Origin: Sipunculus nudus
Taxonomy: Eukaryota; Annelida; Sipuncula; Golfingiida; Sipunculidae
NCBI GenBank assembly: GCA_026874595.1
Contig: CM049306.1
Location: 83,230,142-83,294,141, forward strand
DNA length: 64,000 nt
Direction: 5' to 3'
In this document: positions 55,401 to 58,400 of the stretch, one piece after another
Layout: every line of letters starts with the position of its first letter
How positions within the stretch are numbered: position 1 is the stretch's first letter
Translations under genes and position numbers: made by a program
The notes under the pieces: generated by a model
The model's input: the letters and a program-made list of their open reading frames with translations, nothing else
The model's database searches: none
Told to the model about the DNA's origin: nothing

Positions 55401-58400
55401 AAAAACTGGGATATACTGCACATAACTTCTTTCAGACAAAAACACTTTTAAGATGACCTAGGGCATTCTGCATGTACAATCATGTGTGTATTTTTGTTCT
55501 CTTTTTCCTTGGTAGGGGGGGGGACATTGATTTGAGTTTGTCTGTCTGGCACTCTGTCTGTCTGTTCATCCATCTGGTTTTTGTTTCTGTGTGATAACTT
55601 TCCTATATATTATCTGATTTCATTCAAATTTGGGTCAGTGATTGCTCTCATGCATACCTTGGAAGGGATTTTGGAGTGTCTGTCTAAAAATTTATGAACA
55701 GCAGCTCAAAAATCAAACAAAAATTCCCCTTTGGTTCCCAGTTCACAACCAAAAATGATGACATGTAGAGACATCTTCAGGGGGCAATGAATACTAAAAC
55801 ACAGCCACTATGGCATGTGAAGACATCTTCAGGGGACAATAAAAACTAAAACAAGAGGGAGAAGCAGGGGACATAAATTCCACCAATTTGCTTGTTACAG
55901 TTGGAGTTACTTGATGAAGGCCTGGCCTTGAACAGACAGGGCATCCCAGAGAGTATGAGACCGTTCCAGGCTCACATGGAACAGAGGTTCTCTCAGATGG
56001 AAACCTTCCTCCAGGACGAATGTGGGGTCAAGGTCAGTGATTTTACCCCAGTATACTGTTTAATGTCAGTTATCACAAATGATAAAATGCATCCACATGC
56101 AAAAAATTCATAATAACTGGAAAAAAAATCTTTCAGAAATGGAAAAAATTTAGAAAATATATTTTTATTAATTTTTATATTTGTCTGTTTGAATCATTCT
56201 GCAAGCAGTACTTCTAAGTGACATTTCTGAAATATTTTAAATTTTTGACTAAGTTTAAGAAATAAAATTGTATAAAATTAATTATCCTTATTTGAACCAT
56301 GGGACCAACTTGCACATTGCGCAAGTTTTTTGCAAAACATAATTGATACGAATCCCTATTCCATAGCTATAACATTGCTTGAACATATTTCAAAATTCAA
56401 GAGTGTAGGTCTTGTGGAAAAAATTAAACTTTTGTTCACTTCAGATTCCAGAGACAATCCGACGTCACCTGACACGTGCTCAGTCTCCAATTAAACGGCT
56501 TCAGACTGTGTCGTCCGCCAGTCAGATGAGGATGTCAGAGGTGCCAAATAGCACAGCATCGTAAGTTGTCACACACAAAAAGTTTTGTTAATTTTAGTTA
56601 TATAAATATCAGTTATATAAATATTAATCAGTTATATGAATATTATATAATTACATCAAATATATAAGATGTACAATAGAATGTGCTATTTATTGACAGA
56701 ACGATGAGTCCGGAGAGCAAGGCATCCTCGGTAGGTAGCCGAGCACTTTCTGTTCTAGTCAAGTCTAGTCCTTCAGATGTTGTCACTGGTCAGCAACACA
56801 AGGGGCCCGTGGTGTACCGTAAAGACAGTAGTGATAGTCGTTCCCTCAGAAGCATCTTCACGACACCATCACGGTCTTCCATCATCAGCAGCGATGGCTC
56901 TGACATCTCAGAAAGCAACTCAAGTAAACGAAGCAATAGCGTCATCATAGAGCTTAACGAGCAGGTATGTATGAGTATAGTAAAATGGTTACCATTATCA
57001 TGACATTTTTAGTAATTTGTCATAACTGATGACGGCAATCTAGCATTGTTGTGCAGCTCCTGTGGCCATGCAGTGGAAATGCCTTCATATTGTCTTGAAA
57101 TGTCTGGAATGATGACAAGTGTGTCCTAAGGGGTGTGTCTTTACCTTTTTGTCCCCAGATTCTGCAGAACAAGGACATTGGTTTGGGTTTGTCTGTCTGT
57201 CCCTCCGTCTGTCCTTCCATCAGGTTTTCGTTTTTGTATGATAACTTTCCTATATATTATCTGATTTCATTCAAATTTGGGTCAGTGATTGCTCTCATGC
57301 TGACCTTGGTTGGAATTGGTTTTGAAATTATTATTACCAGCTCCAAAACAAACAAAAAAATTTCCCTTTTGTTCCAAATTCACAACAAAAATTATGATAT
57401 GTGGAGACATCTTCAGGGGACAATGAAAACTAAAACACAGGCACTGTGACATGTGGAGACATCTTAAGGGGAATATAAAACTAAAACATACTGATAAGGC
57501 AAGCATGAAGATCACAGGAAGCCAAAATAACAAGAGGTGGAAGCAGGGGACAAATTCCACAAATTTACTTGATTTGCCATAAATCCCTGGGAATTTCATA
57601 TATTATCTGTTAAGTTTGGCAATGGGTGTATCACAGGGTTAGCTATCAATAACTACACCAACTGGTTGAAATGTCCTATGGAAAGTTCATCCTGCTCCAA
57701 ATACACCTACAGATGAACTCTGCCCATGGAAAACCTGTCCTGGACACACCTGCAGAAGTAGGCCAGACCTGTCCAAATTATGAAAACAGTCCTATGAATT
57801 TTTACCCAACTGAAAATTGCTGATGGTTAAACCTTCATACATAAACCTTGCCTTAATAAGGATATTCCAGTGGTTGATGCTTTAATGTACTTGATTTTGT
57901 AACTGCATTATTGTATTAAATCCCATCACTGATAAATCTGTGAGATCCTGATATATATGAGAAGTGTGAGTACTGTGTCCACAGCTGACAGCAGCTCGGC
58001 CACCTCGTCCTGAGGGCCGACGGAGCAGACCACCAAGTGCCCACTTCTCTCAGTACCTGCAGTCAGATAGCTCCAGTACTGCATCGACCGTTGACAACGA
58101 TGAGCCACCACCAAAGCCAAGTCAGTAATACATACGTAATCAGTTAAATATATCACTTGTACCTTCTTTTTATTTTGTAAGTTTAAAAGATATATTTTGA
58201 GGGACAAAGCCTAGCGGTTATAGTAGTTTAGTAGAGCGCGGATGGCCCCCCAGTTTGAACTGTGTCAGTGCCTCTGTGGCAGTGGTGCAATCTTCCCAAT
58301 TAAGATACTCACCTTTGATCATTAAATACAAAAAAATTAAAACATTCTTTGATGGGAGTCCTGATTACTGATACTCAACAAAAGTAACAAAAATAATTGA

